From positions 3,023,501 through 3,087,500 of the forward strand of contig JAGI01000002.1 in assembly GCA_000526575.1 (NCBI GenBank): a stretch of 64,000 nt of DNA. Direction: 5' to 3'. Numbering within the stretch: the first letter of the stretch is position 1; the number at the start of each line of letters is the position of its first letter. Below are positions 9,186-18,028 of this stretch, piece after piece. The notes beneath the pieces were generated by a model. That model made no database searches, was not told the origin of the DNA, and worked only from the letters and a program-made list of their open reading frames with translations. The stretch is from Clostridium sp. 12(A). Its GTDB lineage: Bacteria; Bacillota; Clostridia; Lachnospirales; Lachnospiraceae. The position numbers and the translations under genes were made by a program.

Positions 9186-11837
9186 TTGAAGGAATTTCAG
9201 GAGAACACACGTGATTTACTGGAGCGATTAAACACCGACGGGTCAGTCGGTCTAAGCACCGGACAGGTGGACGCCCAGAGGGAACGATACGGAAGCAATA
9301 CGCTGACAAAGGAAAAGCCTGAATCTTTGTTAAAGCGAATTGCAGAAGCCGCCAGCGAGCCAATGATCTTAATGCTCATTATGGCAGGTGTCATAGCCCT
9401 TATTGTAAACATCATACGAGCCACTACCGGCTCAGAGGCAGACTTTTTAGAGTGTCTGGGAATCTTTGCCGCCATCTTCCTATCCGTATTGATTACGGTC
9501 ATTATGGAAGGCAAGAGTGCCAAAGCCTTTGAAGCTTTATCAAAAATCAGTGATGACACCATGATTAAGGTCATCAGAGACGGAAACACGGTGCTGCTCA
9601 ACCAGAAAGACATCGTTGTGGGGGATATTGTCCTTATAGCCACCGGCGACCGGGTTCCGGCTGACGGAAGACTTCTTCAAAGCTCCGGACTGGCTTCCGA
9701 TGAATCTGCACTGACAGGAGAAAGCGTGCCAGCGAAAAAAGACGCGCTGCTGCTGATACCAGACGAAAAGACGCCCCTTGCTGAACGGGCCAATATGGTT
9801 TATTCCGGCAATTATATCACCAGTGGATACGGAAAAATGGTGGTCACAGCCGTTGGAGACCACACAGAATTTGGAAACATTGCCAGAGAGCTGACCAATG
9901 TAGAGCGTGCCAGCACACCTCTTCAGGAAAAGCTAGCCAGACTGGGTAAGACCATTACCATACTTGGTATCATTGCTGCTGCCATTGTATTTGTATCCGA
10001 GCTTATTTCCTTTTCCCTCTCCGGCGGTCTTACTCTTGAGGCAGTCCTTGATGCCTTTGTTACCAGCATTGTACTGATTGTAGCCGCCGTACCAGAAGGA
10101 CTTCCCACCATTGTGGCCGTATCCTTGTCCATCAATATCATTAAGCTTTCAAAGCAAAATGCCCTGGTTAAAAAGATGATTGCATCTGAAACCGTAGGCT
10201 GCATCAATGTCATCTGCTCTGATAAAACAGGAACACTGACAGAGAACAAGATGACCGTTTCCGCTTTTTATGACGGCGAATGGAAAGAAAAGACCGGCGA
10301 GCTTCATTCTGACTGGCTGGTACACAATATCTGTTTGAATACAACTGCAGATATTTCCCCTGACGGCTCCTTTATTGGGAATCCTACGGAATGCGCCATG
10401 TTAAGCTTTTACCAGAATTCCAAGGCATACAAAATAAGCGGAAAATCTTATAAGGAAGAACGCTCCGATCATGACGTTCTTCATGCCTTTCCGTTTTCCT
10501 CAGAGCTTAAGCATATGACCACCATCAGTAAGGTGGACGGAAAGATCATCTCCTACGTGAAGGGCAGCCCGGAATGCGTATTTTCCATGTGCTCTCTTTC
10601 TGATGACAAGCGTTCTCAAATTGAAGCTTACATTGTAAAGGCCCAGGAAAGGGCGATGCGGGTCATTGCCTTCGCACATAAAGAGCTGATGGAAATGAAG
10701 GATTATGAGGATGAGCTCCATCACAATGCCATGGAAAAGGACATGGTCTTTGACGGATTTGTTGCCATCTCCGATCCTCTCCGCGCCGATGTCTACGATG
10801 CAGTCAAGCATTGCCGCATGGCTGGCGTTGATCTAAAGATTCTCACAGGAGACAATATCATAACCGCCACTGCCATTGCAAATGAGCTTCATATCCTGGA
10901 TAATGGTCGCCTTGCAGTGGAGGCAAGTGAGGTTGCAGATATGAACGATGATGAGCTCCTTCAAATGCTCCCTAAGATCAGTGTCATTGCAAGAAGTACA
11001 CCTTCCACCAAGATGCGTGTGGTAAAGCTGTTAAAGTCCCAGAACAATGTAGTAGCCGTTACCGGGGATGGAATTAACGATGCCCCTGCCCTTAAAAATG
11101 CGGACGTAGGAATCGCCATGGGTATTTCCGGAACCGAGGTATCCAAAGAAGCCAGTGATATTGTTCTCCTTGATGACTCCTTCTCAACCATCGTAAAGGC
11201 CATAGCCTGGGGGCGCGGTATTTATGAGAACTTTAAGCGTTTCATTCAGTTTCAGCTTACGGTTAATGTCTCTTCTGTTATTGTGGTATTTACCTCTATT
11301 ATCTTAGGATTCAAGGCGCCATTTACGGCCCTTCAGCTGTTATGGATCAACATCATTATGGACGGACCACCAGCTCTTACCCTTGGTCTTGAGCCGATTT
11401 ATGACGATCTTATGAACCGTCCGCCCACAGGAAGAAGCGATAACATTATATCAAAGACCATGTTCTTAAGAATCGGACTTACAGGGCTTTATATCTCAGT
11501 TATTTTCTTATGCCAATATATGTTCAACTTCTTAGGTGCCGCAGATCAGGAAATGACCACCGTTCTCTTTACCCTGTTTGCATTGTTCCAGCTATTCAAT
11601 GCCTTCAACTGCAGAGAGCTTCATGCTACCAGTATCTTTAAGCACATTTTAAAGAACCGGATTATGCTTTTGGTCATCTCCATCACCTTCCTTTTACAGA
11701 TACTGATCATACAGTTCGCAGGCGCATTTTTTGGAACGATACCCCTTGGAATCATCATGTGGCTTAAGATATTTGGCCTTAGCTTCAGCGTCATTATCAT
11801 ATCGGAAGTGGTAAAGCTCCTTATAAGGCGTAAATAA
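9186..11837 (+). CDS. P2-type cation-transporting ATPase, probable Mn2+/Ca2+ exporter
   Basis: An 883-residue P-type ATPase. The phosphorylation site is Asp346 in CSDKTGTLTENKM, the actuator motif is LTGESVPAKKD, and the hinge is TGDGINDAPALKNADVGIAMG-like. Membrane helix 4 has PEGLP (residues 303-307) and helix 6 has WINIIMDGPPAL, as in SERCA and especially Pmr1/SPCA pumps, which move Ca2+ and Mn2+. Start is TTG at 9186, seven bases after AAGGAGAG (9171-9178). Control by the manganese riboswitch upstream makes Mn2+ export the most likely job; Ca2+ transport is the alternative. An intrinsic terminator follows. Confidence 0.9.
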   Translation: MKEFQENTRDLLERLNTDGSVGLSTGQVDAQRERYGSNTLTKEKPESLLKRIAEAASEPMILMLIMAGVIALIVNIIRATTGSEADFLECLGIFAAIFLSVLITVIMEGKSAKAFEALSKISDDTMIKVIRDGNTVLLNQKDIVVGDIVLIATGDRVPADGRLLQSSGLASDESALTGESVPAKKDALLLIPDEKTPLAERANMVYSGNYITSGYGKMVVTAVGDHTEFGNIARELTNVERASTPLQEKLARLGKTITILGIIAAAIVFVSELISFSLSGGLTLEAVLDAFVTSIVLIVAAVPEGLPTIVAVSLSINIIKLSKQNALVKKMIASETVGCINVICSDKTGTLTENKMTVSAFYDGEWKEKTGELHSDWLVHNICLNTTADISPDGSFIGNPTECAMLSFYQNSKAYKISGKSYKEERSDHDVLHAFPFSSELKHMTTISKVDGKIISYVKGSPECVFSMCSLSDDKRSQIEAYIVKAQERAMRVIAFAHKELMEMKDYEDELHHNAMEKDMVFDGFVAISDPLRADVYDAVKHCRMAGVDLKILTGDNIITATAIANELHILDNGRLAVEASEVADMNDDELLQMLPKISVIARSTPSTKMRVVKLLKSQNNVVAVTGDGINDAPALKNADVGIAMGISGTEVSKEASDIVLLDDSFSTIVKAIAWGRGIYENFKRFIQFQLTVNVSSVIVVFTSIILGFKAPFTALQLLWINIIMDGPPALTLGLEPIYDDLMNRPPTGRSDNIISKTMFLRIGLTGLYISVIFLCQYMFNFLGAADQEMTTVLFTLFALFQLFNAFNCRELHATSIFKHILKNRIMLLVISITFLLQILIIQFAGAFFGTIPLGIIMWLKIFGLSFSVIIISEVVKLLIRRK

Positions 11838-11838
11838 A

Positions 11839-11890
11839 GAAAAGCCAGAGACACGATTGCCTTTTGGGCAGCCGGGTCTCTGGCTTTTTA
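11839..11890. terminator. Bidirectional terminator between the ATPase and DUF554 genes
   Basis: AAAGCCAGAGAC (11841-11852) pairs perfectly with GTCTCTGGCTTT (11876-11887). A T tract follows on both strands, so it can serve both converging genes. Confidence 0.88.
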
Positions 11891-11910
11891 TTCTTCATTT
11901 CCTTCTAAAG

Positions 11911-12591
11911 CTATAAAAGAAGGGAGAAGGGAAATACCAGGATAAGAGCTGGTAGTATATTTAATACTCTGGTCTTTTTAATATTTGAAATTTTAAGCCC
12001 TACCGCCAGGGTAATAATTCCTCCGCATGCCTTAAAATTTGATAACATAAGGTCATTGGTAAAGGGCAAAATATAACTGGCCCCAAAAAACAGGAGCAAT
12101 CCGATTGCAAATTGGGGAATGGCAATAAATCCAACTAAAAAACCGGCTGTGGTGCCAAAAATAATGGCTGTAAAAAAGTCCATAACAGACTTCGCGTACA
12201 GGATGGAGATATCACCTGTTATGGCATAGTTCATAGTCCCAAAAATCCCAGTGCCGCTAAAGCAAAACAAAATAATAAGACTGATTATGATTTCCAACTG
12301 CTCTTCATTCATATCCGTTGGCAGCTTTCCTTCCAGCTTTTTCAAACCGGAAAGAAGATTTTCTTCCAGCCCAAGCAGCTCCCCAAGAACGGTTCCGACG
12401 ATGATAGCCAGAACGACGGCAGCCAGACTTTGCAGCCTGATAATTAGGTATATTCCCATGGATATGGCGGAAAGGCCAAAAATATTAGGGAGAGCGTCTG
12501 AAAGCTTCTTTGGGAAATGTTTTTTTAAAAATGCCCCCAATATCCCCCCTATAAATACAGTCATACAGTTAATAATTACTCCTTGCGGCAT
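11911..12591 (-). CDS. DUF554 family membrane protein
   Basis: A 226-residue protein with seven or so hydrophobic segments, starting MPQGVIINCMTVFIGGILGA, typical of the DUF554 (YdfK/YqgA) family. Conserved glycine-rich elements include GTVLGELLGLEENL near residue 65. The molecular function of the family is unknown, although transport has been proposed. It is the second gene of a minus-strand pair with the marR gene upstream (20 bp apart), so the regulator probably controls it. Ends about 20 bp before the bidirectional terminator. Confidence 0.85.
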   Translation of the reverse strand: MPQGVIINCMTVFIGGILGAFLKKHFPKKLSDALPNIFGLSAISMGIYLIIRLQSLAAVVLAIIVGTVLGELLGLEENLLSGLKKLEGKLPTDMNEEQLEIIISLIILFCFSGTGIFGTMNYAITGDISILYAKSVMDFFTAIIFGTTAGFLVGFIAIPQFAIGLLLFFGASYILPFTNDLMLSNFKACGGIITLAVGLKISNIKKTRVLNILPALILVFPFSLLL

Positions 12592-12611
12592 ATTCTTATC
12601 TCCTTAATCTA

Positions 12612-13031
12612 TCATCGTGTTGTCATCAAGTTGTCGTGAATCTGTGAAAAGATCTGAAGAAATTCCTTTCTTTTCTCCTCTGAAAGCTCTTTAAAGGTTT
12701 CTTCCTCTATTTTAGCAAAGATTTCTTCCACCTGCTTTTGCAGCGTACGGCCCTTTTCCGTCATAAATACATGAAAGGAACGGCGGTTGCCATTGAGCCG
12801 TTTTCTTATAATAAGGCCCTTGGACTCCATACCGTTTAAAACACTTGTCACCGTTGCTGCTTCCAGATAACAGGCAGCCGCAATCTCCTTTTGGGTTGAA
12901 CCATCACAATCCTTTAAGTAGTCTAAAACCTTCGGCTGCCCTGGGGTTAATTCCGTATCCTTTAAAGCATCCATCAGCTTTTTTTGATATATGGAATGAC
13001 CTGCCATCAGCAGATAATGAAATGCAGCCAT
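12612..13031 (-). CDS. MarR family transcriptional regulator
   Basis: A 139-residue winged-helix protein. The helix-turn-helix GSTQKEIAAACYLEAATVTSVLNGMESKGLI and the wing with RRSFHVFMTEKGR are the MarR core. The leading and trailing helices form the dimer interface. Its ribosome site GGAGGTGATC is nearly the full anti-Shine-Dalgarno complement. A promoter and a palindrome lie just upstream, consistent with autoregulation. First gene of a pair with DUF554. The ligand is unknown. Confidence 0.92.
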   Translation of the reverse strand: MAAFHYLLMAGHSIYQKKLMDALKDTELTPGQPKVLDYLKDCDGSTQKEIAAACYLEAATVTSVLNGMESKGLIIRKRLNGNRRSFHVFMTEKGRTLQKQVEEIFAKIEEETFKELSEEKRKEFLQIFSQIHDNLMTTR

Positions 13032-13051
13032 ATGATCACCTCCATTTATAT

Positions 13052-13063
13052 TTAGATTTCTAA
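13052..13063. promoter_or_regulatory. Candidate MarR operator (perfect palindrome)
   Basis: TTAGATTTCTAA is a perfect 12-bp palindrome downstream of the predicted marR start point and 20 bp before the start codon. A related half-site (TTAGAT read on the minus strand) lies next to it at about 13073-13078. MarR proteins usually bind such palindromes in their own promoters; binding here is inferred. Confidence 0.45.
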
Positions 13064-13080
13064 TTGTTTCACATCTAACT

Positions 13081-13109
13081 ATTCTATTTCTTATAGATTA
13101 AAATGTCAA
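13081..13109 (-). promoter_or_regulatory. Promoter of marR-DUF554
   Basis: On the minus strand TTGACA (13104-13109), a 17-base spacer and TAGAAT (13081-13086). The start point is expected near 13074. Confidence 0.72.
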
Positions 13110-13159
13110 GCACGGAATAAAAGCCATTGAAAAGGTATCTTTTTTCATGAACGGGCATA

Positions 13160-13188
13160 TTGACAAACATCCTTCAAAATCATATACT
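13160..13188 (+). promoter_or_regulatory. Promoter of the TRIC-like gene
   Basis: TTGACA at 13160-13165, a 17-base spacer and TATACT at 13183-13188. It lies 40 bp before the chosen start codon and thus argues against the longer frame that opens at 13147. Confidence 0.8.
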
Positions 13189-13227
13189 TTCCTTAATTTC
13201 TATAATGGAAGAAGTGCGGAGGTATTC

Positions 13228-13884
13228 ATGAAAGTAGAACTTTCCTTTTTTTTCTTTGTTGAAGCGGTGGGCACCATTGCCTTTGCTTCTTCTGGTGCCA
13301 TGGTTGCCATAAAAAAGCAGCTGGACTTATTAGGCGTCATTGTTCTTGGAGTCACGACTGCCGTAGGCGGCGGTATGTTACGGGATATTATCATTGGAAA
13401 CGTACCTCCTGCCCTATTTAAGGACCCTATTTATGTATTACTTGCCTTTTTTACGGTAATGATTCTATTTATTATTGTGAGGCTCAATCAAAGGATTCTG
13501 GACGGGCATTCCATAGAGAATTATGAAAAGGTCATGAATATTTTTGATGCGGTGGGACTTGGTGCCTTTACGGTGGTAGGGATTGATACTGCCATCCTTT
13601 CCGGCTATGGGGAATATCACTTTCTCATCATCTTTTTAGGGGTGATTACGGGAGTGGGAGGCGGTATTTTAAGAGATATCATGGCAGGCCAGACTCCTTA
13701 CGTCCTAAGAAAGCACATCTACGCCAGTGCTTCCATAGCAGGAGCCATACTTTATGCGGTACTTCTTGGTCATATGAATGGCAATGCAGCCATGCTTTGT
13801 GGGGCCTGTACCGTCATATTAATCCGCCTGCTTGCCACAAAGTACTGCTGGAACCTGCCAACGGCTACGAAAAAAAATGTATGA
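13228..13884 (+). CDS. TRIC/UPF0126 family cation channel-like membrane protein
   Basis: A 218-residue protein with seven hydrophobic segments built as two homologous halves. Each half carries the family glycine motif followed by an Arg-Asp pair: TAVGGGMLRDIIIGNVPP and ITGVGGGILRDIMAGQTP. Bacterial homologues form trimeric K+-permeable channels; the natural role is uncertain. ATG 13228 is chosen because GGAGG (13218-13222) precedes it, and the in-frame ATG at 13147 lies upstream of the promoter. Followed by a TIGR01906 gene 18 bp downstream, probably cotranscribed. Confidence 0.88.
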   Translation: MKVELSFFFFVEAVGTIAFASSGAMVAIKKQLDLLGVIVLGVTTAVGGGMLRDIIIGNVPPALFKDPIYVLLAFFTVMILFIIVRLNQRILDGHSIENYEKVMNIFDAVGLGAFTVVGIDTAILSGYGEYHFLIIFLGVITGVGGGILRDIMAGQTPYVLRKHIYASASIAGAILYAVLLGHMNGNAAMLCGACTVILIRLLATKYCWNLPTATKKNV

Positions 13885-13902
13885 TAGGAAAGGAGAAGAC
13901 TC

Positions 13903-14598
13903 ATGAATCGGATGCTACAATATGCACTTGGAATTATTTTTTCCTTCTGCCTCATGATCGTTCTTTTATTTACCTCAGTGGAAGCTGCGGTATACTGGAT
14001 TCCCGGTTATTTTCAAAAGGAATATGCCAAATATAACGTAACAGAGGCAGTGTCTATGAATATGGACGACCTTTTGGATGTGACGGACCAGATGATGGCT
14101 TATCTAAAGGGAAAGCGGGACAACCTTCACGTACCAACCACCATGGGAGGCGTGGAGCGGGAGTTTTTCAATGCCAGAGAAATTGCTCATATGGAGGATG
14201 TAAGGGGGCTTTTTCTTGGCGGAATCGCCATGCGAAGAGGCTGTATCATGATCATGGCTTTATGCCTGATTCTGCTATTTCTATTGAAAACAAAATTTAA
14301 GAATACCTTTCCAAGGGCTGTTCTTTGGGGAAGCGGTCTCTTCCTTCTGGGATCCGCTGCCACGGCTTTCATTATCTCAACGGACTTTAACCGGTATTTT
14401 ATCCTGTTCCATAAGATGTTCTTTCACAATGATCTGTGGATGCTGGACCCTTCCACGGACATGTTGATCAATATCGTTCCGGAAGGCTTTTTCAGTGATA
14501 CCGTTTTTCTGATTGGTTCCATCTTCTTCATTTCTATCCTCTTTGTTATCGGAATTTGTCTATTTTTGATACACAAATACGGGAAAAATGCCGATTAA
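13903..14598 (+). CDS. TIGR01906 family integral membrane protein
   Basis: A 231-residue membrane protein with an N-terminal segment (about 7-30), an extracytoplasmic loop rich in Met/Asp, and three further hydrophobic segments toward the C terminus. The loop contains the family pattern FFNAREIAHMEDVRGLF. TIGR01906 (DUF1461) proteins are common in Firmicutes and have no established function. Cotranscription with the TRIC-like gene is likely from the 18-bp gap, and a new promoter follows it. Confidence 0.82.
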   Translation: MNRMLQYALGIIFSFCLMIVLLFTSVEAAVYWIPGYFQKEYAKYNVTEAVSMNMDDLLDVTDQMMAYLKGKRDNLHVPTTMGGVEREFFNAREIAHMEDVRGLFLGGIAMRRGCIMIMALCLILLFLLKTKFKNTFPRAVLWGSGLFLLGSAATAFIISTDFNRYFILFHKMFFHNDLWMLDPSTDMLINIVPEGFFSDTVFLIGSIFFISILFVIGICLFLIHKYGKNAD

Positions 14599-14600
14599 TC

Positions 14601-14629
14601 TTTACTTGTTACCCTAAATAACCTATACT
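14601..14629 (+). promoter_or_regulatory. Promoter of the D,D-carboxypeptidase gene
   Basis: TTTACT (14601-14606), a 17-base spacer and TATACT (14624-14629). The start point would be near 14636, leaving a leader of about 50 bases to the preferred ATG at 14685. Confidence 0.65.
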
Positions 14630-14684
14630 GTATGGTGGAGAATTGTTTGACACTGAATCTGAATTAATGGAGAGATTATCCAAT

Positions 14685-16217
14685 ATGACTCAAATTACAA
14701 AAAGGTTATCCGTATGTTTCCTCTGTCTGCTCCTGTTTGTCTTCTCGTTTCATGGAACCGTTTTGGCCGCGGCTGAGTGGCCGTCCAACGTTTCTGTAAA
14801 TGCCCAGGGAGCCATTCTCATGGACGCAGACACCGGGACCGTTCTTTGGGGACAGAACATACACAACCAATATTACCCGGCCAGTATTACCAAGGTCATG
14901 ACTGCTCTCTTGGTCATTGAGAACTGTAATATGGACGATATGGTCACCTTTTCCCATAATGCAGTCTTTAATGTAGAATCGGGAAGCAGCAATGCTGGTA
15001 TCAACGAAGGGGACAAGCTGTCTGTTAAGGATTGTCTGTACGCTCTTTTGTTAAAGTCAGCCAATGAAGCTGCCAATGCACTGGCTGAGCATGTGGCAGG
15101 AAGCACGGATGCGTTTGCAGATATGATGAATGCCAGGGCAAAGGAGCTTGGATGCACCAATACCCATTTTGCCAATCCAAGCGGTCTAAATAACCCGGAG
15201 CATTATACTTCCCCCTACGATATGGCCCTCATTGCCAGGGCAGCCTTTAACAATCCGGTATTTGAAGAGATTGACTCTACCACCTATTATAAGCTTCCCC
15301 CCAATTCCATCAACAAGGAGGGGCTTACCATCTACCCGGGGCATAGGATGATGAGAAAGTCAAATCCATATTATTATCCTGGCATTGTAGGCGGAAAAAC
15401 AGGCTATACCACCTTAGCAGGCAACACACTGATTACCTGCGCGGAAAAAAACGGTATGAAGCTCATAACAGTCATATTAAAAGGCTCCACACCGGCTTAC
15501 TGGTCTGATACTAAGAATCTGCTGGATTTTGGTTTTGAAAATTTCGTATCCCTAAAGGCTGCGGACTATGAAAAGACCTACAGCTCCATCACAAGTGATT
15601 TAAGCTTCAGCGGATTGTCCATGAAACGGCCGGAGGCCCTCATCCTGGATCCAGGCAGCCGTATCATTCTTCCAAAAACAGCCAGCTTCACCGATGCCAA
15701 ACCGGAATTAAGCTATGATATTTCAGCAGGTGATCCGGAAGGTGCGATAGCGAAGATCATATACCGCTACAGCGACAGGGTGGTAGGAAGTACATTTTTA
15801 GAGATCAACAGGGAACTGTTTAAGGCCTCTGAAACGAAGCCGGCCGTTCCTGAAAAAACGGCAAAACAGGAAAAGGAAAAAGAATCTGCTACTGTTTCTG
15901 AATCCAGCAAAACCAGTGCAGGCGTTTCTGATGAATACAGGGAAAAAGCTCTAAAGCCCTTCCAGATTCCCCTTGCTGCATGGCTGATTTTAGGAGGCGT
16001 TGGGGTGATTGCCCTCATGGGAGGCATCATATCTTTTATCCTTTATAAAAAGCGCAAGGACGATGAATTTTCTCTCCTTCGAAAGGAAGAGCGTATGAAA
16101 CGCCTTAAGGAATCCGGAATCTCAGCCGATGAATTTAACAGTATCCTAGAGCAGAGAAGAAGTTCCTATACTTCAAAACGAAAGGGCCGGCGGGGCGGCC
16201 GATTCAAATTCCGTTAG
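14685..16217 (+). CDS. D-alanyl-D-alanine carboxypeptidase (DacF/PBP5 type)
   Basis: Secreted penicillin-binding protein trimming the terminal D-Ala from peptidoglycan stem peptides. Serine-active-site motifs are in order: SITK (SxxK, about residue 67), SAN (SxN) and KTG. A signal peptide occupies residues 1-28. After a PBP5 C-terminal beta domain there is a Lys/Glu/Ser linker, one strong membrane helix (about residues 430-453) and a 57-residue basic tail ending in KRKGRRGGRFKFR. Many relatives end in an amphipathic anchor, so this anchor is unusual. ATG 14685 is preferred over 14643 (TTG) and 14667 because GGAGAG lies at 14669-14674. Confidence 0.92.
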   Translation: MTQITKRLSVCFLCLLLFVFSFHGTVLAAAEWPSNVSVNAQGAILMDADTGTVLWGQNIHNQYYPASITKVMTALLVIENCNMDDMVTFSHNAVFNVESGSSNAGINEGDKLSVKDCLYALLLKSANEAANALAEHVAGSTDAFADMMNARAKELGCTNTHFANPSGLNNPEHYTSPYDMALIARAAFNNPVFEEIDSTTYYKLPPNSINKEGLTIYPGHRMMRKSNPYYYPGIVGGKTGYTTLAGNTLITCAEKNGMKLITVILKGSTPAYWSDTKNLLDFGFENFVSLKAADYEKTYSSITSDLSFSGLSMKRPEALILDPGSRIILPKTASFTDAKPELSYDISAGDPEGAIAKIIYRYSDRVVGSTFLEINRELFKASETKPAVPEKTAKQEKEKESATVSESSKTSAGVSDEYREKALKPFQIPLAAWLILGGVGVIALMGGIISFILYKKRKDDEFSLLRKEERMKRLKESGISADEFNSILEQRRSSYTSKRKGRRGGRFKFR

Positions 16218-16233
16218 TTTGATCGGAGGGGAC

Positions 16234-17325
16234 ATGAGACAGTTAAAAAGACCTGCGAAATTAGAATTGGTACGGAATATTATGATAACAGTGGTCTTTC
16301 TTTTAACAGCCACTGTTATCTCCTACCTGATTATGTTTTTCGGCGGGTTTACCAATAACATAGGCATGGTTTACATCATGGCAGTGGTTTTAATCTCCCG
16401 CTTCTCCAATGGATATATCCCTGGGTTGGCGGCATCTTTTATCAGTATCATTTGTGTGAATTACTTATTTACATACCCATATATGGAATTTAAGTTTTCC
16501 GGGATCGGTTATTCCATTACCTTCATTACACTGCTGGTGATTTCAACGATAACAAGCGCCACCACCACCCATTTAAAGCAGCAAAGCCAGATATTAAGCG
16601 AAAGAGAAAAGCTGCTTATGGAAGCGGAAAAGGAAACCATGCGTGCCAATCTTCTAAGAGCCATTTCCCATGATTTAAGGACTCCTCTCACAGGAATCAT
16701 TGGTGCCAGCAATGCTTATCTGGATAATAAAAGCAGTATGCCGGAAGAAGAGAAAACAAACCTGGTCTCCAATATAAAGGAAGATGCCAACTGGCTTCTT
16801 AACATGGTGGAGAATCTTTTAAGCGTTACTAGAATCCGGGATACGGGTGCCCATGTGACAAAGCATCTGGAACCTTTGGAAGAAGTTGTTTCGGAAGCGC
16901 TCCAGCGGTTTCGCAAACGACTTCCAGGTGCCACGGTCCATGTGACTATACCAGATGAGCTTGTCATGGTGCCCATGGATGCCACCTTGATTGAACAGGT
17001 CATTATAAATCTTTTGGAAAATGCAGTTTATCATTCCAATTCTACGGAGTCCATAGGCCTTATCGTCTCCGTCAAGGATGGGTACGCGTCCTTTGAAGTA
17101 AGCGACCAGGGCGTAGGACTTTCTGCTGATCGGATATCCACTTTATTTGATGGCTATACTTCTTTGCCAAACAACAGCTATGATTCCCACAAGGGGATGG
17201 GAATCGGTTTGTCTATCTGCAAAACCATTGTAGCGGCTCATAATGGAACCATCGTTGCTTCCAATAAAGAGCACGGGGCTGTATTTACGTTTACATTACC
17301 ACTAGGGGAGGATTTTTATGAGTAA
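16234..17325 (+). CDS. KdpD-like sensor histidine kinase (short form)
   Basis: A 363-residue membrane histidine kinase. Residues 10-105 hold the DUF4118-type membrane region of KdpD (YIMAVVLISRFSNGYIPGLAAS). His146 in AISHDLRTPLTG is the phosphorylation site; NLLENAVYHS, DQGVGLS and GMGIGLSIC are the N, G1 and G2 boxes. The long cytoplasmic KdpD and USP input domains of full-length KdpD are absent. ATG 16234 follows GGAGG. The gene overlaps the following response regulator by eight bases. No kdpFABC genes are in the window, so the signal and target are open. Confidence 0.9.
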   Translation: MRQLKRPAKLELVRNIMITVVFLLTATVISYLIMFFGGFTNNIGMVYIMAVVLISRFSNGYIPGLAASFISIICVNYLFTYPYMEFKFSGIGYSITFITLLVISTITSATTTHLKQQSQILSEREKLLMEAEKETMRANLLRAISHDLRTPLTGIIGASNAYLDNKSSMPEEEKTNLVSNIKEDANWLLNMVENLLSVTRIRDTGAHVTKHLEPLEEVVSEALQRFRKRLPGATVHVTIPDELVMVPMDATLIEQVIINLLENAVYHSNSTESIGLIVSVKDGYASFEVSDQGVGLSADRISTLFDGYTSLPNNSYDSHKGMGIGLSICKTIVAAHNGTIVASNKEHGAVFTFTLPLGEDFYE

Positions 17326-18028
17326 GTTTACAATCGTCATGATCGAAGATGAAAAGAATATATGCAACTTTATAGAAAGTGCACTGGAACGGCAGGATTA
17401 TAAAGTCAGTACTGCTTATAACGGAAGAGATGGACTGGCACTGATCAATTCTCTCTGTCCGGATGTAATCCTTTTGGATCTTGGACTTCCGGATCTGGAT
17501 GGCATTGACATTATAAAAAGTGTACGAAGCTGGACTACCATTCCAATCATCGTAATATCCGCAAGAACACAGGAGCAGGAAAAGGTAGCAGCTCTTGATT
17601 TCGGCGCTGACGATTACATTACTAAGCCCTTTGGTACCAGTGAGCTCTTAGCCAGAATCCGCACCGCACTGCGCCACGGAAAGCCTACGGTAAAGGCAAT
17701 CGACGGCTGTGTGGTACAGACCCCTTACCGATGTGAGGGCCTGTATATTGACTTCGCAAAACGCCTTGTTACGCTAAACGATCACAAGATTCATTTGACT
17801 CAGATCGAATACAAGCTGGTGTCTCTCCTTGCGGAAAACTCCGGAAAGGTTCTGACCTATGACTATATCATCAGCCATATCTGGGGACCCTATGCGGATA
17901 ACAACAATCAGATCCTGCGGGTGAATATGGCTCATATCCGCCGTAAGATCGAAGCCAATCCGGCAGAACCCAAATATATTTTTACAGAAATAGGAGTTGG
18001 CTACCGGATGAAGGAAAGTGAAATCTAA
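17318..18028 (+). CDS. OmpR/KdpE-type response regulator
   Basis: A 236-residue two-domain regulator. The receiver domain has the acidic pocket MIEDEK, phospho-acceptor Asp54 in LLDLGLPDLDG and the conserved Lys in DDYITKPFG. The C-terminal winged-helix domain (from about residue 145) ends with the recognition region NQILRVNMAHIRRKIE and GVGYRM. It overlaps the kinase gene, so the two are translated together as a cognate pair. The stop codon overlaps that of the converging exonuclease gene (shared CTAA). Confidence 0.93.
   Translation: MSKFTIVMIEDEKNICNFIESALERQDYKVSTAYNGRDGLALINSLCPDVILLDLGLPDLDGIDIIKSVRSWTTIPIIVISARTQEQEKVAALDFGADDYITKPFGTSELLARIRTALRHGKPTVKAIDGCVVQTPYRCEGLYIDFAKRLVTLNDHKIHLTQIEYKLVSLLAENSGKVLTYDYIISHIWGPYADNNNQILRVNMAHIRRKIEANPAEPKYIFTEIGVGYRMKESEI

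Noticed and set aside
16234-17325. Full-length KdpD
   Set aside because: Only the DUF4118-type membrane module and kinase core are present; the N-terminal KdpD and USP domains are missing, so it is called KdpD-like.
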